Notes: a model not told the origin generated them from the sequence alone. 64,000 nucleotides of DNA from Alisma plantago-aquatica (GCA_963693085.1 OY856410.1:884062835-884126834); one strand, 5' to 3'. Positions 9,897 to 21,475 are shown, numbered from the stretch's first letter. Program-made: numbers and translations.

Positions 9897-11378
9897 CTAT
9901 AGGGAAATTGGGCACTGATATAGGCAGTAGAAACAAAAAAAAATTGATGTCCACTTCCCAAAATAGCAAGTTCGTGCCAACAATAATGTATCTAAGAAGA
10001 AAAGTTTGCAATATTATATTTAGTCCTGGAGAAAGTCCAATGACATGACCCTTTTAGTAGCAACGTGCTTATTCTTCTTTAGGCAGTAACACACTCCTTC
10101 AACAACAACAACACTCGAATAGTTGTCTCTACCGACCTCTTGGTGTAGCACAACAGACAACGGTTGAAGATGTCCTCCATGTGAAAGATAATGACCTCCC
10201 ACCTCTAGAGTAGTTCACGTGGACCACTAGGAACTCCATGTTGTGCTACCAGAGTCAATGAGAAGGAGTTGTCCCCTTCTGTAAGTGCACTAGTAATCGA
10301 CATGCTCTCCCATAATGGTTCTCAGTTGTTCTCTCCCTTGTTGTCCCTCCCTTTAACGGGTAGGACTTACTTGGTCTCTATATTTTTTATGACAACTAGA
10401 GAGGACAATAATTGTTAGAGCAACTGATTCTAAATTGTGTGTGTTCGGAGGCCCCCAATACCCCTCTATTTATAGTAGAGGTCAAGGTCAGGGTTTTTAA
10501 TCGATGGGGGAGTAGAAGCGTCTGAAATCATGAATTTTCTAGAACTTACGTAGTAAAAATCAGTCAGTCTACATGCCCAACTAGTCCAGCAAACCGATAA
10601 GTTCGTGCAATTTCCTATTCTAAATCACATTGGTATTCAATATACAATTAATGTACAACATGATATCCACACCAATCCTTGGTCCAATCAAAATGATTAC
10701 TGAACTGGGTAGTTCATCACATGAACTAGTTTGTTGGGATGTGTGAACCAATTTGTTCACTATGTGAACTGGCCATCTCACTCCCTGGTTCAACCATTGA
10801 TCAACCAATGTAGATTCCAATTGACCTAACACTTGAATCGATCTGTTCAACACTTGAACAGATCAGTTCAAGACTAGAACCGATAATTTCAGAGTCCAGT
10901 CAATCAATTTTGAATATCAGTTGTTTAATTGAATACCTAAACACTTTTTGTAATCAAATTAAACATTATTCATCAATATACTCCTTTAATCCAAGTGTGT
11001 CATATGTGTCTGACCCTATAGGTCTAGAAATACATTGGCAATGAATGTCCATAACCAATTATGACATCACAGTCAATGAGCAGTGCCTAGTCACACATCA
11101 TTGCTATAATTTAGAAAGTTGGAGAACAACTTCAACCTACAATAAGTGATTAGTATTACCGTGATCGTATAGTTCCTTTATCTATGATATTCAAATTAAA
11201 CTTGAGGCATGGAATCGTCATCCTCTCAACATGCAATCCATGTTCCTTGAACTAGAACATACTATTTGAGATGCATGTGAGTTCACATATCAGATATTGA
11301 ATCACATGAGTACGAATCTACAATTCTTAGTTTCACTTATCAAGAGGCCCTCGATATCAATCTCTTATAGCAAGTACA
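9897..11378 (-). repeat. Old Copia LTR, part 1 (split by gypsy insertion)
   Basis: LTR-like noncoding DNA between the degenerate primer site and the gypsy insertion, continuing at 33480 once the insertion is removed. It contains a cluster of short inverted repeats (10710-10864). The other LTR of this element is not in the window, so assignment rests on position and primer site. Confidence 0.45.
10710..10864. repeat. Cluster of short inverted repeats in old Copia LTR
   Basis: TAGTTCAT-CAC-ATGAACTA (10710-10728), GTGAAC-N6-GTTCAC (10743-10760), GTTCAC-TAT-GTGAAC (10755-10769), and a perfect 11-base arm pair GATCTGTTCAA with its complement, 3-base spacer CAC (10840-10864). All share the word GTTCA/TGAAC. 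Confidence 0.8.
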
Positions 11379-11383
11379 AATTC
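11379..11383. repeat. Target-site duplication AATTC, left
   Basis: AATTC is repeated at 33475-33479, directly outside the gypsy LTR ends. Confidence 0.9.
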
Positions 11384-12072
11384 TGTAACATCCCTGACCT
11401 GGGTTATAAGCTAACCCTAGGTGTTTTGTCTAATTATGTAATTAAATCCTTGTGATTAACTTTGGACATGTAATTAAGTTTCTCATAAACATATATTTCA
11501 GTTTTTGCTCCTTTTTATATAAAGTTGTAGCATCGTGTTGAAATACAGGGACCTATGTGCAATTTACCCATTTAGAAGGGTTAACTTGCAAATTTCACAT
11601 GTTAAAATGATTCTCTGACATTGAGCCATCATGATAATGATTATGTTGAAGTTAGAGGGATTTCCCAAGCTTGGGCACCAAGGTGCAGCCGTGGAAGCAA
11701 TCCCGGTGCTTGAAACCCTAATTTGGGGTAAAATGCAATTTACCCAAATTAAGGGATGCTATGTGTAAAATATATCATCTAATGTATCTTTTAAGACTCT
11801 TGACATCATTTAGAGAAGAAATGATGAGGGAGTCACCTCAATTGAATAATCAAGTTATGAAATATACCTTGTGATTGAATAATCATGGTGTATGTACAAT
11901 AGCTCTTTATATATGTACCTTAGTATTAGGTTAATCTTCCTTGCCCTTATTTTCTTGACCTTGAGAGAAGGTTTGTCCTTAGAATTAAGAGGAAGGGACG
12001 AGCAAGTAAAGATGGAGGGACTTGGTTGATATTATGAAAAACTTATAAGCTTAAGTTGGAAACCCCACCCCA

Positions 12073-12083
12073 AGTATATATAC
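12073..12083 (+). promoter_or_regulatory. Possible TATA box in gypsy 5' LTR
   Basis: AGTATATATAC, about 690 bp into the LTR and before the inverted-repeat region; the right LTR has the same stretch near 29358. No other core-promoter sign. Confidence 0.3.
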
Positions 12084-13615
12084 ACTTTACCTCTCAAGCA
12101 AAGGAACCTTTCCTTCGTGAATTTCACTATTTCCCTTGCTTGACCGACTAAAGACTGTCTTGGAGCTCAAGAGGAACGACCAAGGGTGTAAGGTAGGTTT
12201 GAATCCCTTCTTTTGCCTAATTCCATGGTTAGAACTTGTATTCAAGGTCAATTTGGTGATTAGCTCACGAAACCCTATCTTTCTAGCCATCTTTTCTTGA
12301 TTTTCCCTGGAGTTTTCACCTTGGACAACCTGTGAGAGCTCAAGGACGCCATTAGAGCTTGGAGCTCAAGAAGCAAGCTTTAGGCGGGTTTTATAACTCT
12401 AAACCCATGTTTTATTATATACATCTCATTTATGCATGTAGAAGATAGTTCTTCTTTTTCCCTACTTTCCTTTGCTACTTTGCAAGCAAATCCATGGGAA
12501 ATCCATGCTGTTCTTGAGCTAGGAGATGAAGGCGTTATTTCCAAGAAAAATCCACCGCTTTTCACTTTGTTAAACGGTCTCCCCAACTTGCTCTCTCGGT
12601 CTTAAGACCGCGAGGTGAGAAAACGGTCTCTAGACCGCGAGAGGGCAAACGGTCTTCAAGAACGTTTAACCCCGTTGAACAAGCGTGGACCGTATAAGAA
12701 ACCTCTTCATAATTATGTATACTAATTACCCTCAAAAATTGAGAGGTTAACTCCAAAAGATTCGGGAGATATGGCCATTTTAATCAACAACTTTAATTGA
12801 ATTTATCCCTGATTTTCAAACAGTCTGAAATAGCCGTTTTGGGCAAACGGTCTTAAGACCGTGTAAGGTCGTTGACCAGGCATTGACCGTATGAGATTAC
12901 TGTTCAAATTAATGTTAATTAACAACCCACCAAATTTGATGGACTAATTCCAATCAAGCTAAGAGTTGAAGGGTGATTACTAAGGCAAACCCTAATTAAA
13001 ATCAGTACTGAAATATCAATGATTAATTTAGGGTTTTTGGGGTTGATTGACCTAAACGGTCTCAATACCGTTTGGGGATCAACCAAACGGTCTCAAGACC
13101 GTGTGGTGACAACCCAAGACCATTTGAAGGTCTAGGGTTAAGCTAATTTGATCAATTAAGGACCCAATTGCAATAAGTTATCAATTAATCAAAATTCTGA
13201 TTTTGTGACTCAATCTTGGTTTGACCCCTATCAAATTACATTAGATTTTGATGAAATCTTGGGCAAACAGTCTCAAGACCATGAGGAGTTCATCCACATG
13301 ATCTCAAGACCGTTTGGGCCAAGTTTGGGCCCAATTGGAGCTCAATTGAAGGGTTCAACCTTGTATTGATGGACATTGATGAGTGTTGATGGTTGAACAT
13401 TGATAGACCCTAATTGAATCGACTTCAACCCTAATTGGTCCACAATTGAGGGTCAATTGATTGACCAATTGGTTAATCACAATCCTAATTGACTCAATCC
13501 ATAAGTGGTCACCATAGCTTTGTCCTTTTGAGGGCTTCAACATTGGTTGACATAATCGGTTGTAACCTTGAACCTTGTTGATGGTCTAAGCGGTTGTAGA
13601 CCATGTGAGCCTCGC

Positions 13616-13771
13616 AGTCTCAAGACCGTGAGGGGGCCCGCGGTCTCAAGACCGTGAGGGGGCTAGCGGTCTCAAGACCGTGAGGGGCCTCACGGTCTCA
13701 AGACCGTGAGAGGGCTCGCGGTCTCAAGACCGAGAGCCATCAAACGGTCTCAAGACCGAGAGCCATCAAAC
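13616..13771. repeat. 26-bp hairpin tandem array, 6 units (5' LTR)
   Basis: The core GGTCTCAAGACC recurs at exact 26-base steps (13642, 13668, 13694, 13720, 13746; a variant begins at 13616). Each unit contains an inverted repeat, CGGTCT and AGACCG around a CA centre, joined by GTGAGGGGGCTCG-like or GAGAGCCATCAAA-like linkers. Confidence 0.9.
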
Positions 13772-14216
13772 GATCTCAACCCAACTTGCCCTCTCGACCT
13801 TGAAGTCAACATGGTTAAACGGTCTACACTTCTTCTTGATCTTGAAGTCAACAATAGTAAATGGTCAACCCATCCAAAATGGTTTCAAACCGTTTGGAGG
13901 TTGGAGGTTGAGACCATTTGAGGACTTTCAAAGGTTGATTTCAACTAACCACTTAAAGGTGTATATGGTTCTATGATGCCCTAATCTAAACCCTAATGAT
14001 AACCTAGGACATTAAAGGACTAAGTGACTAATGAATTAAACTATGATGGTGATCAATGGGGTGAATTACCAAAATACCCTTGAAGGGTCAATTGAGTAAT
14101 ACCTTATTCAAATCAAACCCTAATCACATGTTAGTGATGTTTTTGGCTATGATTAGCCCATGATGACTTATTTCAACTTGATCTAGAGTGATTTTATCAC
14201 CATCTACTTGTATGAG

Positions 14217-14268
14217 GAGAGAGAAAGTACTTCTAGAGAGAGAAAGTACTTCTAGAGAGAGAAAGTAC
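14217..14268. repeat. 19-bp tandem repeat, about 3 units
   Basis: GAGAGAGAAAGTACTTCTA repeats nearly exactly. The right LTR has the same array starting at 31542. Confidence 0.85.
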
Positions 14269-16152
14269 CCTTTTAGGTGGAAACTCAATTAAAGAACCTT
14301 CAATACACATGAATGTGCATAATGAGGGTATGATCCACCTGTGTGAGATCATGGAAACCCTAATTATGATGTATGATGAATTTTAAGCCATTCTGAGAGC
14401 ATCAATGATGATGTTCCACTTACATGATGATGTTATGAGATAATATCACTTCAATGTGAATAGTAAACCCTAATTCAAGGGTAATGGCATTCAATGTGAT
14501 TAGTAAACCCTAATTCAAGGGTAATGACATGCTTTACGAGTATTAAACTCTAATTGATAAGAATCAGAGAACTTAGCTCTTATGATAAGAGTGAGAAGTA
14601 TATTCCTTGTTTTAAATTACCCTTATCAGTTGAGCTAACTATGCATGTCCTAATATGAAGGTGATCATATCCAGGTATGGATGATGATACTGTATTCATT
14701 AAAAGCATGTTAAAGGCTTTATGAATAAGTAAAATATCTTGATGCCTTGTCAGTGGCATCCTATGAGTTAATGGGCTGTAAGAGCCATGAATACCACCAA
14801 GTCATGCTTCAGAGATGACTGGTGATGAGTATAATGAGAAATGATGATTGATGTGAGTTAGGCTTGTTACATTTAGTATTCTCCTTTCATAGCTGTTATG
14901 CTACTGTTATTGTTTGAAGAACAATGTGTGATGATTAAATGAATACTAAATGTACCTAACTAATCAAGTATAATGTAGAGCCCTAATCATAGATCCATCA
15001 TTGTCAGAGATCAAATGATGGTGAAACAGGATTTCCTAAGGGAGCTCCTGGAACACATACTATTGAGTATGTGGGGTATATGGATGTGTAGAACCTTACA
15101 TCCTAGTGTAGGTGATTGATGTAGATGTGTAATCCGTCAACCCTTCACTACTAAACCCTACCGTATCAGTGGAAGGTAAACATGAAACCTCCTGATGACG
15201 AAGAAAACATAGATATCCGTATCAGTGGAGATAAACATGAAAACTCCTGCTGACGAAGAGAGTACAGAACGCCACTGTAACTCTAAAATAGCGAAGGACC
15301 AGTTTACCCTGGTGAGCTATAATAAGTAGAGACACAAGATGTCCTACAAGTGATCCTCTTACTGACTGAGGAAGATGAAGGTCATGAGAATCCGGCTCTC
15401 TTAATGACCTATGTATGATACTGATGTGACTTCTCAGCGATCAGTTGGAGTATGAGTGGTATGCCTCATCTCCACAGGGCATAATGTTGTTTGTAAAACA
15501 TAATCAACCACATAGTATACCTGCTAGAGATAACTACGAGTTAGTTGATTGATGATACACTATGATAGTGCTTATTTTTCTTCATGTCTCTTAAATGTTG
15601 AGCTCTTGTTTATATAGCAGCAACTGTTATTGAATACTTTGAAAGCTTTACTGCTTAAGATATTCTTTGATGATATAATAAAGCTTCTGGCGGAGAGTTA
15701 TAACTCTCGCTGGGACAATTATGTAAAATTGTCTCACCCCGTAGACTTCAACTTTTTAGGTGGACGTCATAGACGGAGGAACCGGTCTACAGGTGACCAA
15801 TCTCAACAGCAGCAGCAGTACCAGGAGCAGCAGTAATCTCAGGTGGAGATTTAGCCTGCCATGTGGTGTAGTTAGAGTCAGTCCTATGTGTCCTCTGTAC
15901 TCTCAGGTCTTGGAGTCTTCTGTGTGAGTTCTTGAGATTTTGTATCTTGATGTATATAATTACTCAAGAAGTAATTATCATGAGATGTAAATAGTTTATC
16001 TCTTGTTATGAAAGAAGTTTTTATAGATTCAAGCTCTTGTTCCGAAAAGTTTTAATCTCCCGTAATTTTTGTCTTCCGATGTTTATCGAATCGCTTCCGC
16101 TAAGTTTAAATCGAGATTATATCGCGGTTTGGAGATCAGAGCCCACAATTAG

Positions 16153-16164
16153 TGGTATCAGAGC
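16153..16164 (+). other. Primer-binding site (initiator Met tRNA) of gypsy element
   Basis: TGGTATCAGAGC, five bases after the 5' LTR end, complementary to the 3' end of plant initiator methionine tRNA. Confidence 0.85.
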
Positions 16165-16278
16165 TCTAGGTCAGTTGAGTCTACAGAGGCATAGGACTTA
16201 GGATGTCGAGTCTATTTTTAGTACTCCTTCCTTATCTAATAGAATCTTCTGCTCCTCAGGAGAAGAAGATACATAAGA

Positions 16279-17090
16279 ATGGCTGAGCCACATGATGAGT
16301 ACGTGGCGGAGAGTAGTGCTAGTGCACCTCGAGGCGGTGCAAGGGTTCCAGAAATAGAACAGCCTGCACCTGAGTCACCAAGAGAGCCACCCCAGTTTGA
16401 CCCAGCCGACATGGGTAACCCAGTTGTACAGACGATGTTCGGGCAATTTATGACTGCCATGACACACATAACCGACAGGATGCCCATGCCTGCACCTAGG
16501 GCACCTGTCCATCCTGAAGAACAAGGTATCAGTAAGACGTTCGAACGACTTCGTCGTGTCGGAGCTATCGAGTACTTCGGGACTGCCGACCCCGCCGATG
16601 CTGGCCTTTGGTTGACAAAGTTGGAGAAGGCTTTCAGGATTCTTATCATCCCAGAAGCTGAGAAGCTTAGACATGCTGTCTATCTTCTCAAAGGTAGTGC
16701 TGGTCACTGGTGGAACATGGAAGAGCAGAAGAGACCTGGAGTAGAGTTCTCATGGGAAGAGTTTCGTCGGGAATTTATCAATAGATATTTTCCAAAGACC
16801 TTCCTAGATGAGAAGATCTCTCATTTTGAGAGACTAAGGCAGGGTATGATGAACATTAGCGAGTATGAAGCTAAGTTCATGGAGTTGCTGCGGTTCTGTC
16901 CGCACATGGCTGCCACAGAGGAGGAAAGAATCAGAAGATTTGAGAAGGGTTTGAATGCTGATATGTCGACCCCCGTGTCTGCCTTAGAAAACCGAGAGAG
17001 ATTCTCTACCTTCGTTGAGTCAGTCCGAAGGATAGAGAGATCTGTGGTTGAGAAAAGACAAACTCAGAAAAGATATCCACAGTTCCAGGG
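16279..17090 (+). pseudogene. gag: gag of gypsy element, N-terminal part (split by element A)
   Basis: Starts at ATG 16279, 115 bp after the primer site. A Pro/Ser-rich N-terminus leads into a Retrotrans_gag capsid domain (about residues 90-235: GAIEYFGTADPADAGLWL, SAGHWW, FRREFINRYFP, EYEAKFMELLRFCP). The frame is intact up to the insertion. Element A entered within the codon at 17089, duplicating CAGGG. The frame resumes correctly at 24778, so the insertion alone broke this part. Gag would form the virus-like particle that packages element RNA. Confidence 0.9.
17086..17090. repeat. Target-site duplication CAGGG, left (element A)
   Basis: CAGGG is repeated at 24773-24777, directly outside the element A LTR ends. 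Confidence 0.93.
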
Positions 17091-18507
17091 TGAAAAACAC
17101 TAGAGGGGGGTGAATAGAGTTTTTAAATAATTTTAACAATTTATTTAACTCAAACAACCACAATTAAAAATTAGAAGAAGGAGACAGGTGTTTAGAGTGG
17201 TTCCAACTTTAGCAAATACTAAAGTTGTCAGTCCACTACCCGGTTGCTTACCCAACCGGGATTTTGAAAGTATTTCTTTTATTACCTTCTCAAGGATTTA
17301 TACAAAATACAATACTTTCCTTTACACCCTTTGAGCAGCCTTCACTTGAAGTAGGTGCACCAACTTTGAGGTAGCCTTCTTGAAGTAACTCCAAGCTCCC
17401 CCTTGAGGTAGCCTTCCTCTCTAGAAGTAACCTCCCGTTGAACCAGCCTTCTGAAGTAGCTCAAAGTCACCTTCTTCGCCAAGAAGAACTCCACCCTCTC
17501 CAATCAGCAGCCTCCAACCTAGGAGTAGCAAGGAGAGTACAAACGGTAATAGAGAACAAGAAAGAAAAAAGGAAATTACAACTTATCCTTTGTAGCCCAA
17601 GGGTTGATTTTCCTAGATCAAGCGTATAGATCTCCTAACCAAGTGTGTTAACTTGTGATTGCAGTGGGTAGGAGATACTAGCCTATAGGACACGAATTTT
17701 GAGCTAAAGAAGGAAGTAGCCAATGTTCACAATGCTCAATTTGCTAAACAGATTTCTCAAAGTATGCTCAAAGAGTTCTCAAGTGTAAACAAGTGAGTTT
17801 GAGTGTCCTATGGCTTGTCCTATTTATAGGAATGGCCTAAGGATGCTTAAGGACGTTCTAGACAACTTCTAGGGGTTTCTAAGTGCTTAACTAGCCGTTA
17901 GGTACAAAGTTGTTGCTTTAACAACGGCTAATTAATTAATTCTGCAGTTGCTGTCAGAGACAATCTTGGTTGAGGAATGGTCGACCGAGACACCTACTCG
18001 GTCGAACTTTTGTCGACCGACAGGCACTCTGGAACAAGTGATTTGCAACGTCTTTCTCCAACTGCCAACTAACTTGTCTGTTGTGTCTAACGGCTACTTT
18101 GGATCTTTCTCGGTCGAGAAGATTGTCGACCGAGAGTGTCTCGGTCGAGGAGTTTGTCGACCGAGATTGATCCTGTTTCAATGTTGCAATTTAGGCACTA
18201 ATTATATGTATGAGTGTGCATATGTGATCCTATTTGAAGGGGATGACTTATCTAAATGTGATGTTTAGCTAGGGAAGATCTAACGCTTGATTTACATGCA
18301 ATCTAAGTACTTGTACATTATATATTTGTACAAGTTTTTACAAAGCGATTACATTGCATGAAAACATAAATGTAAGCATATGGATTTCCCTAGTTGCTTT
18401 GGCATCCACCTTAATCCTACACACTCAAGTAGCTCGTTAGATCAATAAGAATGAAATGTTTGTCATAATCAAAACAAAGGGATTTATAGATGTCCATTTA
18501 GCCAGCA
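17091..18507 (-). repeat. 3' LTR of element A (1417 bp)
   Basis: On the minus strand it starts TGCTGGCTAAATGG (TG then T-to-C at base 3 relative to the partner) and ends CACTAGTG-like sequence closing in TTTTTCA. A TATA box (minus strand) lies at 17820-17829 and CG-rich inverted repeats at 17998-18165. Confidence 0.95.
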
Positions 18508-18522
18508 ATATCCCCCTTTTTG
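18508..18522 (-). other. Polypurine tract of element A
   Basis: Reads CAAAAAGGGGGATAT on the minus strand, immediately upstream of the 3' LTR start. Confidence 0.8.
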
Positions 18523-19285
18523 AAGATGACAAACATTTCCTAAATATAAAATAAGGAAATATAAAACATGTGAGTTTCATACCTGAAATTAACCTTTGTA
18601 GCCATCTTTGGTTTTGCAAGTGACTGCTGGCCAAGATTTATGAAACTCATTTTAATTTTATGTTTGTGATTTTATATTATTTCTCCCCCTTTGTCATTTC
18701 AAAAAGATATCCAATATAATCATGTAGTATGACTTTGTGTCTTCCTTTTTAAACTTTGCTCCCCCTTAAAGAGATATCAATTAAAATCAAGGGATTTTTA
18801 TTGTCAAAATTAGCCACAATTTGTTTCTCAATCATTTGCAAAGGATGTTAAGCCTTGAAATGATATGAGTTTCTTTTAAGTTTATGGCCTATGTATATTG
18901 ATTTCTCACCCATTTTACAAGGGATGTTAAGCCTTAAAAATGAAATGAGAATCCTTTAGTTTTAGAGTGCATAAAAATGTCTCTTAACTAAATGCATGGG
19001 ATGTTAAGCCCTGATTTGTTTAGAGAGTCCCTTTAAGAACAAGATATATCATTCATAGATTTCTTCATAACCAAGAGTAAAAATACTAAGGTCGTAACAA
19101 GCTCCAAATGATGTTTACAATGTTTTTGTAAGCTTCTCAATCAAATAATCAAATTTGTGTTTATAAGCTCCCCTTTAAATAGATATCCCAAGGTATAAGT
19201 GTTTTGCAGTTTAGCCATAACTTTAACTTTTAGGTATTTGCAAATATTTTCACCCCTTTTTGATTTATTTGTATTTATTACTCCC
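18508..19285 (-). repeat. Series of purine tracts and degenerate repeats 3' of ORF2 (element A)
   Basis: Besides the LTR-adjacent tract, minus-strand GGGGGAG-type tracts recur near 18683, 18759, 19168 and 19278, most coupled to a nearby GATATC. Between them a core GGATGTTAAGCC recurs about three times. No coding frame. Element B has the same arrangement. Confidence 0.6.
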
Positions 19286-19464
19286 CTTATTTTGTATGCT
19301 CTACAATAGTCTTATAATCCAAATTCAAATTATGCCAAAAAGATATCCATTATAAAGATAACCAATTTCATTACAAGCATGAAAAAAATAGCCAAATCAT
19401 GTAAAGATAACCCATTTATTACAATCTTGCAAAGATTCCATTACAATTAATACAACTCCACATC

Positions 19465-20835
19465 TCACTGGAAAGACTTAAGAATTACATCAACATCAGG
19501 GTCTTTCCCAAGAAAAGGCCCAGCTCCATAATACTGAACCAAAGTTTGCCACTCCAGAGCACCTGTCTTGGTTAAGGCATATGCCTCCAAGAAGGTTGGA
19601 ACACGATCAAATCGGAAATGAGCAGCAATATCTTGTAGTTGCATTGATGAAAACTGAGTATGCGTGAGATATGTAGATGGTGGAGGTGGAGGTTGATAGT
19701 AGTTATAAGATGGGTTATATGGATTGAGCATGCCAGGATTTAAAGAATAAGGATATTCATCTGGTTGGTTTGGAGAAAGAGTTTGTATTCTTTGGTTTAG
19801 ATAAGTCATGGCATGATGGTTATAATCTAGTTGTTTACTAAGATGATATTGTGACCCAGCAACATAGGTTAGAGTGTTTTGGATGGGGTCATAGGGTAGG
19901 CTGGTAGGAGGAGGTGGAGGTGGTATATCTTGTGTAGATGTTTCTCCTTCTACCCTAGCCATCTTATGACCGAAATCAATTCCCATTTTTTCTACAGTAT
20001 TCGTACTTATTTTTTGTGGTCTACGCTCCCATGTATATCCCATATCCTCAAGTTGGGTCTTAAGGAAATGTTGAGTAATTTGGCATACAAAATCAGCATA
20101 TGGAGGATTGCCAGAAAACTCAAGCATGTTTTTAAGAATGATGCGGATAAAATTTGTGGGAATACGTTGGATAATGGCATATATTAGACACATACGAAAA
20201 ATAGGAACTTCAAACTTATTGGCTCTAGGATGTATGTTTGTTGAAACAATAAGGTTTACAATCCTAGCAGCTGGTTTGAGATTTATAGCATAGTATGTGC
20301 CTCTATCTTCGTGACAGGTTGTATTGGATTGAAAAATGGTCCTTTTGATGTCACTAAGACTAACGGTATGGTCATCTTGGGAAAATTGATTAAGTGGGTT
20401 TCCAGAAGTAAGGTCAAGGGTGTCTTGATATTCATCTATGTCAATATCTAGCATGTCAAGAATATCCCCTTCAGTAAATCGGAAGCTATTCCCATTGACC
20501 ATAGTATAGAAGAAGATGGTTTCATTTTCAGAGTGGGAGATGAGGTTAACATAGAATTCATTCACTACCTTGATGGAATAGGAAGGAAAAGAAGGGTTGA
20601 TGAATTCTTTTAACTTTTGCACCTCGAAAAGGTCTTCCAAGTCGACGATGTTGAGGAAGTCCATAACTTCAACTGGTCGTCGTGGGAGAGGAGATTTGGA
20701 GGAGAGCCGTAGATAACGATCACCAGCATCTCCGTCAACGAAGGCAATGTCGTTGATGATCGTCAATGGTGGAGTAGCCTCCCTTTGTTTCCTGCCAGCG
20801 ACCTTCTTCTTTCCACGAGCAGAGGATGATGCCAT
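19465..20835 (-). CDS. Element A ORF2: putative plant transposon protein domain, 456 aa
   Basis: Intact ORF starting MASSS. Order: basic N-terminus (GKKKVAGRKQ), a folded region of about 300 residues, then a Pro/Tyr/Gln-rich tail with a PPPPP run. The folded part resembles the plant-only putative plant transposon protein domain (Transposase_32 type): KVVNEFYVNLISHSEN, VNGNSFRFTEGDILDML, NLKPAARIVNLIVSTNIHPR, EVPIFRMCLIYAI and YADFVCQITQHFL. Its biochemical role is not known and I see no catalytic motif. Relatives at 47537-48916 and 53536-54915 are of similar length and clearly similar. A TATA-like box lies 136 bases upstream of the start, with CG-rich inverted repeats beyond it. The last ORF before the purine tracts and 3' LTR. 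Confidence 0.8.
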   Translation of the reverse strand: MASSSARGKKKVAGRKQREATPPLTIINDIAFVDGDAGDRYLRLSSKSPLPRRPVEVMDFLNIVDLEDLFEVQKLKEFINPSFPSYSIKVVNEFYVNLISHSENETIFFYTMVNGNSFRFTEGDILDMLDIDIDEYQDTLDLTSGNPLNQFSQDDHTVSLSDIKRTIFQSNTTCHEDRGTYYAINLKPAARIVNLIVSTNIHPRANKFEVPIFRMCLIYAIIQRIPTNFIRIILKNMLEFSGNPPYADFVCQITQHFLKTQLEDMGYTWERRPQKISTNTVEKMGIDFGHKMARVEGETSTQDIPPPPPPTSLPYDPIQNTLTYVAGSQYHLSKQLDYNHHAMTYLNQRIQTLSPNQPDEYPYSLNPGMLNPYNPSYNYYQPPPPPSTYLTHTQFSSMQLQDIAAHFRFDRVPTFLEAYALTKTGALEWQTLVQYYGAGPFLGKDPDVDVILKSFQ

Positions 20836-20970
20836 TGTGTTGCTTGAAGGTGGAGAAGAAGCAAGGAAGTCTTGGGGATGAGGATGCTAAAGATTTGCAC
20901 AAGAATTCACTAGAGAGAGCCTATGGAAACAAGAATAAGAAGGTGTGAAGAAATGACCCGTTTTTGCTCC

Positions 20971-20977
20971 TTTTATA
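20971..20977 (-). promoter_or_regulatory. TATA-like box upstream of element A ORF2
   Basis: TATAAAA on the minus strand (CTATAAAAGG), 136 bases from the ORF2 ATG. Element B has TATAAAT at 134 bases from the equivalent ATG. Confidence 0.5.
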
Positions 20978-20993
20978 GCAATCCAGTGACCGG

Positions 20994-21291
20994 GTCGGTC
21001 GACAATTTGTCGACCGAGCGTCCGCAACGGTCATATTCCAGACGCTCCACTTGGCCGTCCAATGGTCGACTTGTAACGGTCGGCCGTTAACGGTAACGGT
21101 CGGATTGCAACGGTCATTTTCCAACGACTCTTTCTCGGTCGAGCAATCGTCGACCGACAGTGTCTCGGTCGAACAATTGTCGACCGGAAGTGTGTCCGAT
21201 GCTAGGTCTGTCTAGATTCTGTCGGTCGAGAGAAGTGGGCAGACCGAAAGGTTTTCGGTCGAAGATTTGTCGACCGACAGACTTACTGGGT
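20994..21291 (-). promoter_or_regulatory. CG-rich inverted-repeat block upstream of ORF2 (element A)
   Basis: Several arm pairs of the type TCGGTCGA/TCGACCGA with 6-10 base spacers, separated by words like CAACGGTC. The same motif class fills the U3 of this element's LTRs, where it also lies upstream of a TATA box. Confidence 0.7.
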
Positions 21292-21475
21292 ACGAATTTT
21301 TAAGCTTTTTATTTTTAATGCAAATGATAGACTAAATTTGTAGAGCATATATATTTTCTAAGGGAGTAATATTTTATTTCATTATTGACAATATTGAGAA
21401 AATTTTGTGATCATAAATTGATTTTGCTTTTAATAAAATGATATTCAATTAATTATTGTGTCAAAACTTATTTTA

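Larger units (their letters stand above)
11384..16147 (+). repeat. 5' LTR of the gypsy element (4764 bp)
   Basis: Begins TGTAACATCCCTGACC and ends GAGCCCACA. Aligns through its length with 28668-33474. Unusually long for this lineage. It holds a promoter-like TATA stretch near 12074, inverted-repeat words ACGGTCT/AGACCGT scattered over 12580-13770, a 26-bp tandem array (13616-13771) and a 19-bp tandem repeat (14217-14268). No coding frame is convincing; small ORFs shared with the other LTR are conserved only because the LTRs are copies. Confidence 0.93.

Noticed and set aside
13616..13771. CRISPR-like array
   Set aside because: Units are contiguous 26-bp tandem repeats without unique spacers, in a plant LTR.
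12087..13921. Small ORFs repeated at 29371-31301
   Set aside because: Present in both gypsy LTRs only because LTRs are copies; no protein resemblance, and some consist of hairpin-array translation.
15630..15836. 68-codon ORF with Gln-rich end, conserved at 32957
   Set aside because: Lies in the LTR and is duplicated with it; no other support.
19465..20835. ORF2 as a transposase or integrase
   Set aside because: No DDE, DDD or other catalytic signature visible; the family name does not establish activity.
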